47,583 nt of DNA, taken from Lachnospiraceae oral taxon 107 str. F0167 (lineage in GTDB: Bacteria > Bacillota > Clostridia > Lachnospirales > Lachnospiraceae). Under the pieces are notes generated by a model. The model worked only from the letters and a program-made list of their open reading frames with translations. It made no database searches and was not told where the DNA came from. Positions 23,972-33,414 of the stretch are shown here, one piece after another; position 1 is the stretch's first letter; the number at the start of each line of letters is the position of its first letter. A program made the position numbers and the translations under genes. The DNA lies in the NCBI GenBank assembly GCA_000209465.1, contig GL890602.1, positions 1 through 47,583 of the forward strand, in the 5' to 3' direction.

Positions 23972-26125
23972 TTGACCGATATAGCAAAAATACTTGCAGA
24001 TGAGCTTGGAATAAAGACTACACAGGTGGAGGCTACCATAAAACTTATTGATGAGGGCAATACCATACCTTTTATTTCCAGATACAGGAAAGAAGTAACA
24101 GGCTCTTTGAATGATGAAATACTCAGACAGTTTGATGAAAGACTTAGATATCTTAGAAATCTTGAAGAAAAAAAGGAGCAGGTAATATCCGCCATTGAGG
24201 AGCAGGGCAAGCTGACCGAGGAATTAAAAAAAGAAATAGAATCGGCTATGACCTTAGTGGCAGTGGATGATTTATACAGACCTTTCAGACCGAAGAGGCG
24301 TACAAGAGCAATGATTGCTATTGAAAAGGGACTTGAGAATTTTGCTAATGATATATATGAGGAAAAACTTCAAAGACCGGCAATAGAAGAAGGAGAAAAA
24401 TATCTTTCAAATAAAGAGGGGCTTGAGGTAGAAAGCCCGCAGGATGCAATATCCGGAGCAATGGATATTATTGCTGAAAAGATATCAGATGATGCGGCAT
24501 TTAGAAATAAGATAAGAGATATGTCCTATAAACAGGGTATACTTATGTCAAATGCCAAGGATGAGGGCTTGGAATCGGTATATGAAAATTATTATAATTT
24601 TTTGGAGAGTGTTTCAAAAACAGCAGGATATAAAATTCTTGCAATTAACAGAGGAGAGGATGAAAAGATTCTCACTGTAAAGCTTGATCCTCCGACTGAT
24701 GATATTATAAGATATTTGGAAAAAATAATTATAAAAAAGCATAATCCGCATACACAGCAGATCTTAAAGGATACTATAGAGGATGCATATAAAAGACTTA
24801 TTGCGCCTTCTATAGAAAGGGATATCAGATCAAGCCTGACAGAAAGCGCTGAGGATGAGGCTATAAAGGTATTCGGAAAGAATCTTACACAGCTTCTAAT
24901 GCAGCCTCCTGTAGCCGGAAGAGTGGTGCTTGGCTGGGATCCGGCGTTTAGAACAGGTTGCAAGCTGGCAGTGGTGGATGAGACCGGAAAGGTACTTGAT
25001 ACAAAGGTAATATATCCTACAGCACCGCAAAACAAGGTGGCTGAGTCCAAGAAGATATTAAAAGAGCTTATAAAAAAATATAATATAAGTCTTATTTCTC
25101 TTGGAAACGGTACAGCTTCAAGAGAGTCTGAGGCTATTATTGTAGAACTTATAAAAGAAGTGGACAGCAGACTGGAATATATTATTGTAAATGAGGCCGG
25201 AGCAAGTGTATATTCCGCAAGCAAGCTTGCAACGGAGGAATTCCCGAATTTTGATGTGGGGCAAAGATCCGCCGCATCCATTGCAAGAAGACTGGAAGAT
25301 CCTCTGGCTGAGCTTGTAAAGATTGATCCTAAGTCCATAGGAGTAGGGCAATACCAGCATGATATGAATCAAAAAAAGCTTTCGGAAGCACTTTCGGCAG
25401 TTGTGGAGGATTGCGTAAATAAGGTGGGTGTGGATTTAAATACCGCTTCTGCACCGCTTTTGGAGTATATCTCGGGTATATCAAAGGCGGTTGCCAAAAA
25501 TATTGTAATATATAGAGAGGAAAACGGCAGTTTTAAAAGCAGAAAGGAGCTTTTAAAGGTTTCAAAGCTTGGACCTAAAGCCTTTGAGCAATGTGCGGGC
25601 TTCCTTAGAATAAATGAGGGGAAAGAGCCTCTTGATATGACCAGTGTGCATCCTGAAAGTTATGATGCTACAAAAAAACTTTTGGAAAGTCTTGGCTATA
25701 GTACCGGAGATATTACATTGGCGGGACTTAACGGTATTTCAAAGAAAATATCCGATTTTAAGAAAGTATCTGAAAATGTCGGTATAGGTGAGATTACTTT
25801 AAAGGATATAGTAAAGGAACTTGAAAAACCGGGAAGAGATCCAAGAGATGAGATGCAAAAGCCGATACTTCGTACAGATGTACTTGAGATGGAAGATTTA
25901 AAAGAAGGAATGATTTTAAAGGGTACTGTTAGAAATGTTATCGACTTTGGAGCATTTGTGGATATCGGAGTACATCAGGACGGGCTTGTGCATATATCAA
26001 AGTTAAGTAAGAAATTTATAAAGCATCCGCTTGAAGCGGTAAGTGTCGGAGATATTGTTGAGGTAAGGGTGGACAGTGTGGATTTAAAGAAAAAGAGAAT
26101 TGCCCTGTCCATGGTATTGGATTGA
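23972..26125 (+). CDS. tex: Tex family RNA-binding accessory protein
   Basis: 717 residues. The TEX N-terminal helical domain, the YqgF-like RNase H fold (RVVLGWDPAFRTGCKLAVVDETG), the helix-hairpin-helix region (SGISKAVAKNIVIYREENG) and a C-terminal S1 domain (KGTVRNVIDFGAFVDIGVHQDGLVHISKLS) are all present. It binds RNA and RNA polymerase and affects transcription and RNA stability. The start is a TTG at 23972, supported by AGGAGG at the right distance. It opens the run of eight close genes down to ispD. Confidence 0.94.
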   Translation: MTDIAKILADELGIKTTQVEATIKLIDEGNTIPFISRYRKEVTGSLNDEILRQFDERLRYLRNLEEKKEQVISAIEEQGKLTEELKKEIESAMTLVAVDDLYRPFRPKRRTRAMIAIEKGLENFANDIYEEKLQRPAIEEGEKYLSNKEGLEVESPQDAISGAMDIIAEKISDDAAFRNKIRDMSYKQGILMSNAKDEGLESVYENYYNFLESVSKTAGYKILAINRGEDEKILTVKLDPPTDDIIRYLEKIIIKKHNPHTQQILKDTIEDAYKRLIAPSIERDIRSSLTESAEDEAIKVFGKNLTQLLMQPPVAGRVVLGWDPAFRTGCKLAVVDETGKVLDTKVIYPTAPQNKVAESKKILKELIKKYNISLISLGNGTASRESEAIIVELIKEVDSRLEYIIVNEAGASVYSASKLATEEFPNFDVGQRSAASIARRLEDPLAELVKIDPKSIGVGQYQHDMNQKKLSEALSAVVEDCVNKVGVDLNTASAPLLEYISGISKAVAKNIVIYREENGSFKSRKELLKVSKLGPKAFEQCAGFLRINEGKEPLDMTSVHPESYDATKKLLESLGYSTGDITLAGLNGISKKISDFKKVSENVGIGEITLKDIVKELEKPGRDPRDEMQKPILRTDVLEMEDLKEGMILKGTVRNVIDFGAFVDIGVHQDGLVHISKLSKKFIKHPLEAVSVGDIVEVRVDSVDLKKKRIALSMVLD

Positions 26126-26126
26126 T

Positions 26127-26615
26127 ATGAATAAAATAAAAATAGACATGCAGCTTAATGCAAAGGATATCTGGCTGTTTTCAATGTATCACAGCAACAG
26201 AGGATTTTTATTGGTATTTAATGTGCTTTTTACAGTGGCAATGTATTATTATATGTTTACTTCCTGGAATACATTTGATATTCCCAGAAAGATTTTGTTT
26301 TTATTGCTTTCAAATATGTTTTTGATAATACAGCCTGTAACCCTTTATTTAAAATCGGCAAAACAGGCAAGAACTGAAGCAATAAGAGCAGGGCTTTTGA
26401 TGGAGATAAATGATGAGGGGATTGTGGTTTCATCAAAGGGTGAGAGTATTGATTTTAAATGGGAGAGCGGATTTCGCTCAAGGATATTGCCGGGAATTAT
26501 AATAATATATGTGGATGCTATAAGAGGATATCTTTTGCCTGACAGATACACAAAAGAGAATAAAGAAAAAATAGTAAGCATTTTAAAAGAGAAGACAAGG
26601 GTAAGTTTATTATAA
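26127..26615 (+). CDS. YcxB-like membrane protein
   Basis: 162 residues. Two transmembrane helices (about 24-40 and 50-72) are followed by a cytosolic beta-rich domain with MEINDEGIVVSSKGESIDFKWES and YLLPDRYTKENKEKIVSILKEK, the YcxB-like C-terminal pattern. Function unknown. One base separates the tex stop from its ATG. Confidence 0.7.
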   Translation: MNKIKIDMQLNAKDIWLFSMYHSNRGFLLVFNVLFTVAMYYYMFTSWNTFDIPRKILFLLLSNMFLIIQPVTLYLKSAKQARTEAIRAGLLMEINDEGIVVSSKGESIDFKWESGFRSRILPGIIIIYVDAIRGYLLPDRYTKENKEKIVSILKEKTRVSLL

Positions 26616-26632
26616 ATGTGATTGGTATAAGA

Positions 26633-27094
26633 ATGAATATAAAAATTTTTGAGAGCTTTTCCGATAAGGAAACATTTGATATTGCCTTTAAAATTGCCAC
26701 CGGTCTAAAGGAAAGAACCGATGCCACTGTGGTTTGTCTTGACGGTGATTTGGGAGTCGGAAAAACTGTTTTTGCAAAGGGATTTGGAGCAGGGCTTGGA
26801 ATAAAAAAAGATATTGTAAGCCCTACCTTTAATATAGTGAAAAGCTATGAGGGAGAAAAAAGACTGCATCATTTTGATGTATACAGGATCACCGATATTT
26901 CAGAGCTGGATGAAATAGGGTTTGAGGAATTTTTATATGATGATGCTATAGTTCTTATAGAATGGTCAAAGCTTATAGAGGAAGCCTTGCCTGAAAATAT
27001 TATAAAGATTGTGATATCAAAGAATCTTGAAAAGGGATTTGACTATAGAAAGATAACAGTGGAAGGCATGAAGGATGAAGATTTTAGGGATTGA
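26633..27094 (+). CDS. tsaE: tRNA t6A37 biosynthesis ATPase TsaE
   Basis: 153 residues. P-loop GDLGVGKT (38-45) and the family motif HHFDVYRI support TsaE, the ATPase that works with TsaB-TsaD to form threonylcarbamoyl-adenosine at position 37 of ANN-decoding tRNAs. I prefer the ATG at 26633; a GTG at 26618 is also in frame. It overlaps tsaB by 20 bases. Confidence 0.94.
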   Translation: MNIKIFESFSDKETFDIAFKIATGLKERTDATVVCLDGDLGVGKTVFAKGFGAGLGIKKDIVSPTFNIVKSYEGEKRLHHFDVYRITDISELDEIGFEEFLYDDAIVLIEWSKLIEEALPENIIKIVISKNLEKGFDYRKITVEGMKDEDFRD

Positions 27095-27800
27095 AAGTGC
27101 CGCATTGGTGGCATCGGTTGCGATATTAGATGAGGATATAACAATAGCTGAATATACTACAAATTTTAAAAAGACTCATTCGGAAACATTATTGCCGATG
27201 CTTGATGAGATAATAAAAATGACAGGTATTGATTGCAGTGAACTTTCAGCTATCGCAGTTTCAGGAGGTCCGGGATCATTTACCGGACTTAGGATAGGAG
27301 CAGCCTGTGCAAAGGGATTGGGGCTTGCGCTTGATTTACCTCTTATCCATGTTCCGACACTTGATGCAATGGCATTAAATATATACTCATCAGATGCGAT
27401 TATAGTGCCCATAATGGATGCCAGAAGAAATCAGGTATACACCGGTATATATAAAAATGACTGCAATTTGGAAATTATAAAGGATTCTATGGCTGTGGCT
27501 ATAGATGAATTGTTTGAAATTTTAAAAGATTTAGATAATAAAGAAAAGATAAAAAAGATTATTTTTCTGGGTGACGGTGTGCCGGTATTCAGGGAATATA
27601 TTGACAAAAACCTTGAAATAGCACATGATTTTGCATCTGCAAATTTGAACAGACAAAGAGCATCAAATATTGCAATGCTTGGACTTAAAATGTTTAAGGA
27701 AGGAAAGTCTTTACTTTCTGATGATATGAGACCGGAATACCTTAGAAAAAGTCAGGCGGAAAGGGAGAGAAATGTGGATAAGACCGATGCTGGTCTCTGA
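27075..27800 (+). CDS. tsaB: tRNA t6A37 biosynthesis protein TsaB
   Basis: 241 residues of the ASKHA fold that lacks the TsaD metal site. Motifs: ILGIESAALVASVAILDE, the helix KKTHSETLLPMLDE, and GGPGSFTGLRIGAACAKGL. It forms a heterodimer with TsaD. The 20-base overlap with tsaE and 29-base overlap with rimI show translational coupling. Confidence 0.94.
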   Translation: MKILGIESAALVASVAILDEDITIAEYTTNFKKTHSETLLPMLDEIIKMTGIDCSELSAIAVSGGPGSFTGLRIGAACAKGLGLALDLPLIHVPTLDAMALNIYSSDAIIVPIMDARRNQVYTGIYKNDCNLEIIKDSMAVAIDELFEILKDLDNKEKIKKIIFLGDGVPVFREYIDKNLEIAHDFASANLNRQRASNIAMLGLKMFKEGKSLLSDDMRPEYLRKSQAERERNVDKTDAGL

Positions 27801-28212
27801 TATAGAAGTAATAAAACAACTTGAAAAAGATATTTTTGGCGATGCATGGAGCGAAAATAATATAAAAGACTCTATAGAATCTAAATTCGATTACTGTGTG
27901 GTTATCGAAGAAGACTATAGAGTCTTGGCTTATATTATTTTTAGGGTGAATGCAGATGAGGCGGAGCTTTTTCGTATAGCTACAGATAAATGTAACAGAG
28001 GAATGGGGTGTGGGCATAGGCTGATGAACTTTATGATTTCAAATCTTAGAGATATGAAGGTAAAAAAAGTGTTCCTTGAGGTCAGATGCCAAAATAAAGA
28101 TGCTATAAGGCTATATGAAGAGTACGGTTTTAAAAAGCTTGGCATCAGGAAGGAATATTATCATGATCCCATAGATGATGCTTTGTTAATGGAAGGATAT
28201 ATAAAATGTTAG
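27772..28212 (+). CDS. rimI: Ribosomal-protein S18 alanine N-acetyltransferase
   Basis: 146-residue GNAT enzyme. The acetyl-CoA loop appears as RGMGCGHRLMNFM and the C-terminal VRCQNKDAIRLYEEYGFKKLGIRKEYYHDP is characteristic of RimI. It acetylates the N-terminus of S18 and possibly other proteins; it is a constant neighbour of tsaB/tsaD in Firmicutes. Confidence 0.92.
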   Translation: MWIRPMLVSDIEVIKQLEKDIFGDAWSENNIKDSIESKFDYCVVIEEDYRVLAYIIFRVNADEAELFRIATDKCNRGMGCGHRLMNFMISNLRDMKVKKVFLEVRCQNKDAIRLYEEYGFKKLGIRKEYYHDPIDDALLMEGYIKC

Positions 28213-29117
28213 ATATTTGTTTATTAGGTACAGGTGGTATGATGCCTCTGCCTTACAGATGGTTGACCTCTATGATGGCAAGATGTGAGGGAGTGAATCT
28301 ATTGATAGATTGCGGAGAGGGTACCCAGGTTGCGATAAAAGAAAAGGGATGGAGTCCGAAACCTATAGATGTGATCTGTTTTACACATTTTCATGCAGAT
28401 CATATAAGCGGTCTGCCGGGGCTTTTACTTACAATGGGAAATTGTGAAAAGACCACACCGCTTCTTGTAATAGGACCGAAAGGACTTGAAAGGGTTGTAA
28501 ATGCTATGAGGGTTATAGCACCTGAACTCCCCTTTGAAATACAATTCCATGAATTAAAGGAAAATGAGGAAGTGATAAATTTTGCTCCATATAAGATAGA
28601 GGCATATAGAGTAAATCACAGAGTGACCTGCTATGGCTACAGAATATCAATTGACAGAAAGGGCAAATTTGATGCCGAAAGAGCAAAGGCACTTGATATT
28701 CCTCTAAAATACTGGAATAAATTGCAGCATGGAGAGACGATTACTGACGGAGAGAAGGTATATACTCCGAATATGGTAATGGGAGAGGCAAGAAGAGGTA
28801 TTAAGGTAAATTATTGTACAGATACAAGACCTGTACCGATTATTGCAGAATATGCCAAAGACTGTGACCTCTTTATATGTGAGGGTATGTATGGAGAGGA
28901 TGAAAAGGAAGAAAATGCCAAAGGCTATAAGCATATGACTATGACCGAGGCGGCAAACCTCGGGAAGGAGGCAAACCCTAAGAGAATGTGGCTTACACAT
29001 TATTCGCCCTCAATGAACAAGCCGGATGAATATATTGAAAATTTAAAGAAAATTTTCCCGGCTATAAGGACTGCAAGAGACGGATGGAGTATAGAACTGG
29101 GTTATGAAGAAGAATAA
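28206..29117 (+). CDS. rnz: Ribonuclease Z / MBL-fold phosphodiesterase
   Basis: 303 residues. Metal ligands in TH-F-H-A-D-H at His61, His63, Asp65, His66; further ligands in [17 protein letters not shown] and the C-terminal THYSPS. The tRNase Z opening [12 protein letters not shown] is present. It should trim the 3' end of tRNA precursors, which fits the surrounding tRNA modification genes. Starts 7 bases inside rimI and its stop overlaps tsaD by 14 bases. Confidence 0.88.
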   Translation: MLDICLLGTGGMMPLPYRWLTSMMARCEGVNLLIDCGEGTQVAIKEKGWSPKPIDVICFTHFHADHISGLPGLLLTMGNCEKTTPLLVIGPKGLERVVNAMRVIAPELPFEIQFHELKENEEVINFAPYKIEAYRVNHRVTCYGYRISIDRKGKFDAERAKALDIPLKYWNKLQHGETITDGEKVYTPNMVMGEARRGIKVNYCTDTRPVPIIAEYAKDCDLFICEGMYGEDEKEENAKGYKHMTMTEAANLGKEANPKRMWLTHYSPSMNKPDEYIENLKKIFPAIRTARDGWSIELGYEEE

Positions 29118-30120
29118 TATAAAAATACTTGCAATAGAAAGTTCATGTGATGAGACTGCGGTAGCTGTAGTGGAAGACGGAAGAAAGGTACTTTCAAATA
29201 TTATTTCATCACAGATAGATCTGCATACAATATATGGAGGGGTTGTACCGGAGATTGCCTCCAGAAAACATATAGAGAATATAAATTTTGTAATAAGAGA
29301 TGCACTAAAGGAGGCAAATGTCACCTTTGATGATATTGATGCCATAGCGGTTACCTACGGTCCGGGGCTTGTAGGGGCTTTACTTGTAGGTGTAGCTGAG
29401 GCAAAGGCACTTGCCTATGGACTTAAAAAGCCCTTGATAGGAGTACATCATATAAAGGGACATGTTTTTGCAAATCTTATAGAGCATGAAAATTTGAAGC
29501 CTCCTTTTGTATGCCTGATTGTTTCGGGAGGACATACGGAAATAGCTATTGTAAAGGATTATAATGATTTTGAAATAGTTGCAGCCACAAGAGATGATGC
29601 GGCAGGTGAGGCATTTGATAAGGTGGCAAGAAGTGTAGGTCTTGGTTATCCCGGAGGTCCAAAGATTGATAAGGCGGCAAAGCTTGGCAATCCTTTTGCA
29701 ATAGAGTTTCCAAAGGCAAGAGTAAATGATTCAAAATATGATTTCAGCTTTTCAGGAGTAAAGTCAGCTGTTTTAAATTATCAAAATAAAGCAAATATGA
29801 CAGGTGAAAAGATAAATGTAAATGATTTGGTGGCATCTTTTCAAAGAGCTGTGGTGGAAGTACTGGTAGAGCATACCATTACAGTAGCAAAGGATTATAA
29901 TATAAAGAATGTAGCAATGGCAGGTGGAGTGGCGTCAAATACGGCACTTAGAAGTTTGATGGAGGAAAAATGTAATGAAGAGGGGTTAAAACTTCATTTC
30001 CCGTCACCAATATATTGTACGGATAATGCGGCAATGATCGGTGTTGCTGCATATTATGAATATTTAAACGGAAATTTTAAGGATTTGACATTAAATGCGG
30101 TACCAAATCTTGAACTGTGA
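29104..30120 (+). CDS. tsaD: tRNA N6-adenosine threonylcarbamoyltransferase TsaD
   Basis: 338 residues, the universal Kae1/Qri7/TsaD enzyme that transfers the threonylcarbamoyl group to A37. [19 protein letters not shown], the iron-binding [21 protein letters not shown], and [19 protein letters not shown] near the C-terminus are all conserved. Co-transcribed with tsaE and tsaB, giving a complete TsaBDE set. Confidence 0.97.
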   Translation: MKKNNIKILAIESSCDETAVAVVEDGRKVLSNIISSQIDLHTIYGGVVPEIASRKHIENINFVIRDALKEANVTFDDIDAIAVTYGPGLVGALLVGVAEAKALAYGLKKPLIGVHHIKGHVFANLIEHENLKPPFVCLIVSGGHTEIAIVKDYNDFEIVAATRDDAAGEAFDKVARSVGLGYPGGPKIDKAAKLGNPFAIEFPKARVNDSKYDFSFSGVKSAVLNYQNKANMTGEKINVNDLVASFQRAVVEVLVEHTITVAKDYNIKNVAMAGGVASNTALRSLMEEKCNEEGLKLHFPSPIYCTDNAAMIGVAAYYEYLNGNFKDLTLNAVPNLEL

Positions 30121-30149
30121 TTGTAAAAAGTATTTATTGATATTGGAAT

Positions 30150-30848
30150 ATGATTATGAAAAGTACGGCGATAATACTGGCCGCGGGCAGCGGAAAAAGA
30201 TTTAATGCTAAGAAAAAGAAGCAGTTTACAGAGCTTTATGATAAGCCTCTATTATACTATTCCCTTAAAGCATTTAGTGAAAGCAAAGCAGATGAGATTA
30301 TAATAGTTACATCAGAAGACGATATTGACTATGTAGGAAAAGATATCGTAAAAAAATACGAATTTTTTAAGGTAAAAGATATTGTTTCCGGCGGAAATGA
30401 AAGATATGATTCTGTATATAGTGGATTAAAGGCTGTATCAGGAGATATATGTCTGATACATGACTCTGCCAGAGCTATGATAAATGTGGAACTTATAAAC
30501 AGATGCATTGATGCAACGCTTAAGTATAGGGCGGTGGTACCTGTAGTAGCTCCAAAGGATACCGTCAGAATAAGAGATGGTGAGTTTGGGGGAAAGACAA
30601 TTGATCGAGGTACCCTTTGTATTATACAGACTCCGCAATGCTTTTATACGGAGCTTATAAAGTCGGCATTTGAAAAGATGTATAAAACCGATTATAAATC
30701 TCTTGGAATTACGGATGATGCAATGGTAGTGGAAAAGTTTACCGATACAAAGGTAAGACTTATAGAGGGTGATTATAAAAATATAAAGGTAACCACACCT
30801 GAGGATATAATGATAGCTAAGGCGTTTTTGGATGCCGGTAATTGTTGA
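30150..30848 (+). CDS. ispD: 2-C-methyl-D-erythritol 4-phosphate cytidylyltransferase
   Basis: 232 residues. CTP + MEP to CDP-ME in the non-mevalonate isoprenoid pathway. LAAGSGKRFNAKKKKQF, the middle IHDSARAMI, and the late TDDAMVVEK are family motifs. Another in-frame ATG lies two codons in (30156). No strong ribosome site is visible, so translation may depend on the upstream gene. Confidence 0.93.
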   Translation: MIMKSTAIILAAGSGKRFNAKKKKQFTELYDKPLLYYSLKAFSESKADEIIIVTSEDDIDYVGKDIVKKYEFFKVKDIVSGGNERYDSVYSGLKAVSGDICLIHDSARAMINVELINRCIDATLKYRAVVPVVAPKDTVRIRDGEFGGKTIDRGTLCIIQTPQCFYTELIKSAFEKMYKTDYKSLGITDDAMVVEKFTDTKVRLIEGDYKNIKVTTPEDIMIAKAFLDAGNC

Positions 30849-30851
30849 AGG

Positions 30852-30887
30852 AAAAGCCTATGTAGCCTGTGGTTGCATTGGCTTTTT
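30852..30887 (+). terminator. Terminator of the tex-ispD operon
   Basis: AAAAGCC-T-ATGTAGCC-TGT-GGTTGCAT-T-GGCTTTTT: a long hairpin with one symmetric T/T mismatch and a T tract. It separates the conserved operon from the accessory region. Confidence 0.85.
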
Positions 30888-30949
30888 GGGTATTTATAAG
30901 ATATAATATTTTAATAATATATACAAATTTGAATTTACAGAGGAAGAGT

Positions 30950-31516
30950 ATGAGTAAAAAATTGGAGGAAATGAGCTTAAAAGAACTTTGGCAATTGTTT
31001 CCGATATTTTTAGTTGAATATAATAAAAAGTGGATAATATGGTATGATGAAGAAAGAAAATCGATTTTATCAGCGGTTCCAAATATTTATATAAAAAGAA
31101 TATCTCATATCGGTAGCACCGCTATATTGGGAATATGGGCAAAAAATATTGTGGATATATTGGTTGAAGTAAACAATAAAGAAGAATTAGATGTTGTTAA
31201 AAATATACTCATAAATAATGGATGGCTATGTATGAATGTGTCTGAAACTCGTACCACATTAAATAAAGGGTATACGGAACAAGGATTTGCGGAAAAAGTA
31301 TTTCATCTTCATATTAGAATTGCCGGAGATAATGATGAATTGTATTTCAGAGATTATTTGAATGAGCATAAGGAAATAGCTAAAGAATATGAAACTTTAA
31401 AACTATCTCTTTGGAAAGAATTTGAACATGATAGAGATGGATATACAAATGCAAAAACGGAATTTATAAATAAATATACAAATTTAGCAAAAAATGAATA
31501 TGGAGGAAGATATTAA
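30950..31516 (+). CDS. GrpB family protein
   Basis: 188 residues of the GrpB/UPF0157 nucleotidyltransferase-like fold. Signature: ISHIGSTAILGIWAKNIVDILVEV, matching the usual HIGSTAVPGLxAKPxIDI, but with substitutions at Pro and other sites (ILGIWAKN), and later FHLHI. Function unknown in the family. I chose the ATG at 30950 with AGGAAG upstream; the longer frame begins in non-coding DNA. TATAAT lies at 30902-30907 as a possible -10. Confidence 0.82.
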   Translation: MSKKLEEMSLKELWQLFPIFLVEYNKKWIIWYDEERKSILSAVPNIYIKRISHIGSTAILGIWAKNIVDILVEVNNKEELDVVKNILINNGWLCMNVSETRTTLNKGYTEQGFAEKVFHLHIRIAGDNDELYFRDYLNEHKEIAKEYETLKLSLWKEFEHDRDGYTNAKTEFINKYTNLAKNEYGGRY

Positions 31517-31592
31517 ATAACTTCCGGTTTGTCCGGCTTAGCCCAATATAAGTTTGTAGTGCTATAACATAATAATTTACATATTTGCAAAA

Positions 31593-31767
31593 CTACATAC
31601 CGAAAAGGTCAGCATGAGTACCGATTTCTGTTGCAATGATAATAAGCCTATCATCTTCAACACGATATATTAATAACCAATCCGGTTCTATGTGACATAT
31701 TTTTACCACGCTTCTTGATTCGCTTTACATCACGCTTCATCTTATTTGTAAATAGAATTTGATACAT
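31593..31767 (-). pseudogene. YafQ/RelE-type toxin, internal deletion
   Basis: Directly after the antitoxin stop, an ATG opens MYQILFTNKMKRDVKRIKKRGKN, the start of a YafQ-like mRNA interferase. The matching C-terminal half follows in another frame: CHIEPDWLLIYRVEDDRL and then ATEIGTHADLFGM with a stop. The pieces add up to 175 bases where an intact gene of about 92 codons would need about 280, so roughly 100 bases of the middle, including catalytic residues, are lost and the frame is broken. The toxin must be inactive. Confidence 0.85.
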
Positions 31768-32031
31768 CTAATCCTCCAACATAGCTAAAACAGCTTCTTT
31801 AGCAGAATTATACGGTCCATTTAAGTTTCTATTTAACCTTGCATCTTGAATTGCACTAAGGCTTTCATTATATTGCTTTTTATGTACAACAGGAAATGGT
31901 AATCCATTGTGTTCAAGTGAAGCATTTAAGAAAATCCTTATTGCTGTTGATGTATCCAAACCCAGACTTGAAAATAGTGAGTCGGCGTCTTTCTTTAGCT
32001 GATCATCTATACGAATTTGTAGTGTTGACAT
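31768..32031 (-). CDS. RelB/DinJ-family antitoxin
   Basis: 87 residues. N-terminal ribbon-helix-helix: STLQIRIDDQLKKDADSLFSSLGLDTSTAIRIFLN, typical of RelB/DinJ; the C-terminal tail would neutralise the toxin. Start at 32031 with AGGTGC upstream. It is followed immediately by the broken toxin gene, so it is now an orphan antitoxin that may still repress its promoter. Confidence 0.9.
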   Translation of the reverse strand: MSTLQIRIDDQLKKDADSLFSSLGLDTSTAIRIFLNASLEHNGLPFPVVHKKQYNESLSAIQDARLNRNLNGPYNSAKEAVLAMLED

Positions 32032-32069
32032 ATTGCACCTCCAATACTTAAGCAATTATTCGTAATGTA

Positions 32070-32098
32070 ATTATAGTATAAGTGTAGCATATATGCAA
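32070..32098 (-). promoter_or_regulatory. Promoter of the antitoxin gene
   Basis: On the minus strand TTGCAT (32098-32093), 17 bases, TATAAT (32075-32070). Confidence 0.7.
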
Positions 32099-32149
32099 TG
32101 TTGATAACCGCTTTAGATAAAATTAGAATTTGTGGAGGTATTTTATGCC

Positions 32150-32566
32150 ATGATTACATACAAAGTGGATGAAAAGAAGTTAAGATTTTGGAAAGAATTA
32201 TATGAAAAGAAATCTAAGTTCCTTAAACCAAATAGAATAAGTGGGAGCGATTTAAACACATATTTTCAAGATAAATATCCCGCACAAAATTATGATAATG
32301 AAAAATTTAAGGAAATTGTAAATTTAAACTCAAAGGAATATTTTCATGAAAATGCAGGTAATATAAATGATATTGTTGCCTATACACTTAATGGTGACAT
32401 TCTTGTTGGTATTGATTTAAAAACAGGTTTTTTTCATATTGAAAGTGAAGATGTAAGTAAGTCTATTCCAATTTATGATGATTTGTTTATCACGAGAGGG
32501 TTAAGCAAAGAGGATCTTCAAAACTATGTGATTGTAGGGCAATTTTTAGAATTAAAAGAACTATAA
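32150..32566 (+). CDS. Hypothetical protein, SMI1/SUKH-like size, unplaced
   Basis: 138 residues, soluble, acidic, with no recognised motif. The opening MITYKVDEKKLRFWKELYEKK is helical; the centre, DIVAYTLNGDILVGIDLKTGFFHIESED, alternates short strands as in small regulatory or immunity-type proteins; I cannot assign a family. GGAGG lies 11 bases upstream of the chosen ATG; an out-of-frame ATG closer to it would give only two codons. It could belong to a contact-toxin immunity family, but nothing in the neighbourhood supports that. Confidence 0.65.
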   Translation: MITYKVDEKKLRFWKELYEKKSKFLKPNRISGSDLNTYFQDKYPAQNYDNEKFKEIVNLNSKEYFHENAGNINDIVAYTLNGDILVGIDLKTGFFHIESEDVSKSIPIYDDLFITRGLSKEDLQNYVIVGQFLELKEL

Positions 32567-32572
32567 ATCTTT

Positions 32573-32638
32573 GTTTACTAAGCCCGGTAATTAGAATTTA
32601 ACAAAGCGTATTATAAAAAAGTAAAGGATTTATAAGTT
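32573..32638 (+). repeat. Duplicated leader, copy 1
   Basis: The segment starting GTTTACTAAGCCCGGTAATT at 32573 recurs before the second acetyltransferase gene at 35414. The first 29 bases differ at two positions, and similarity continues more loosely to the start codon. Confidence 0.75.
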
Positions 32639-33049
32639 ATGGAATTGAAATTAGAAAATGCTGAATCGGAAAAAACTCAAGAATTGGCAAATTTAATCAG
32701 GGCATATAACAGATCAAAGAGAGAGCCGTCTAAAAGTGAACCTCTGAATATTTATTTGGAAGATGAACAGGGCAATTTGAAGGCAGGAATGGTAGCGGAA
32801 ACTTTTGGTAATTGGCTTGAGATTGAATATTTATATGTCAGTGATGATTTACGGGGACAAGGGATAGGTTCAAAAATTTTGAAAATGGCGGAAAGAGAGT
32901 CAAAAGAGCGAGGGTGTAAGTATTCATTTGTGGATACTTTTAATTTTCAAGCACCGAAATTTTATGAAAAGCATGGTTATAAAGAAGTGTTTGCATTGGA
33001 AAAATATCCTTATACGGGGGAGAGATACTATTATACAAAAGATTTATAA
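32639..33049 (+). CDS. GNAT family N-acetyltransferase, copy 1
   Basis: 136 residues. The acetyl-CoA pyrophosphate loop is LRGQGIGSKIL (about 71-81), followed by FYEKHGYKEVF. The pattern DTFNFQAPKFYEKHGY resembles acetyltransferases of unknown small substrates annotated beside resistance genes. It is about 93 percent identical to the protein at 35481-35891 (nine substitutions counted by eye). A stem with CTTTT follows. Confidence 0.88.
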   Translation: MELKLENAESEKTQELANLIRAYNRSKREPSKSEPLNIYLEDEQGNLKAGMVAETFGNWLEIEYLYVSDDLRGQGIGSKILKMAERESKERGCKYSFVDTFNFQAPKFYEKHGYKEVFALEKYPYTGERYYYTKDL

Positions 33050-33094
33050 TTTTAAGTATAAGTAGAAATGGAATCTGAACGCATGAAATATCTA

Positions 33095-33122
33095 GGTGAG
33101 TCAAGTTTTGAATCACCCTTTT
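33095..33122 (+). terminator. Terminator after acetyltransferase copy 1
   Basis: GGTGA-G-TCAA, loop, TTGA-A-TCACC, then CTTTT; one mismatch in a 10-position stem. Confidence 0.6.
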
Positions 33123-33309
33123 AAAATTGCATATAAAAGTCTATTTGAATAAGTTGCTCTCCTGCATTTTGGCTTACATACATATCCTTAATAAGTTCAC
33201 CGTCAAAAATAGTGGAGATATGTTTTAAGACCATATTTAAATAATTTTCCTTGCTCTCAAAGTGGCTGTAAGGGGTTCCTTTAATTTTTCGTATCTCTTT
33301 TATTGTCAA
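33121..33309 (-). pseudogene. Remnant of a TetR-family regulator
   Basis: The frame contains KGTPYSHFESKENYLN, MVLKHISTIFDGELIKDM and NAGEQLIQ, which align with residues about 43-92 of the intact TetR protein encoded at 42380-42976. The helix-turn-helix start and the whole ligand domain are missing. Just upstream lies TTTTATTGTCAA, also found before the intact gene, so this is a deletion remnant and not a separate small gene. Confidence 0.8.
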
Positions 33310-33414
33310 GAAGAAATACAGACTTTGGGATAGATTTTATAGAATTAAAAGTAATTATGATATAATACATTCAATATAAGAGAGAGTAAAAAACTATAAA
33401 TATGGAGGAATATT

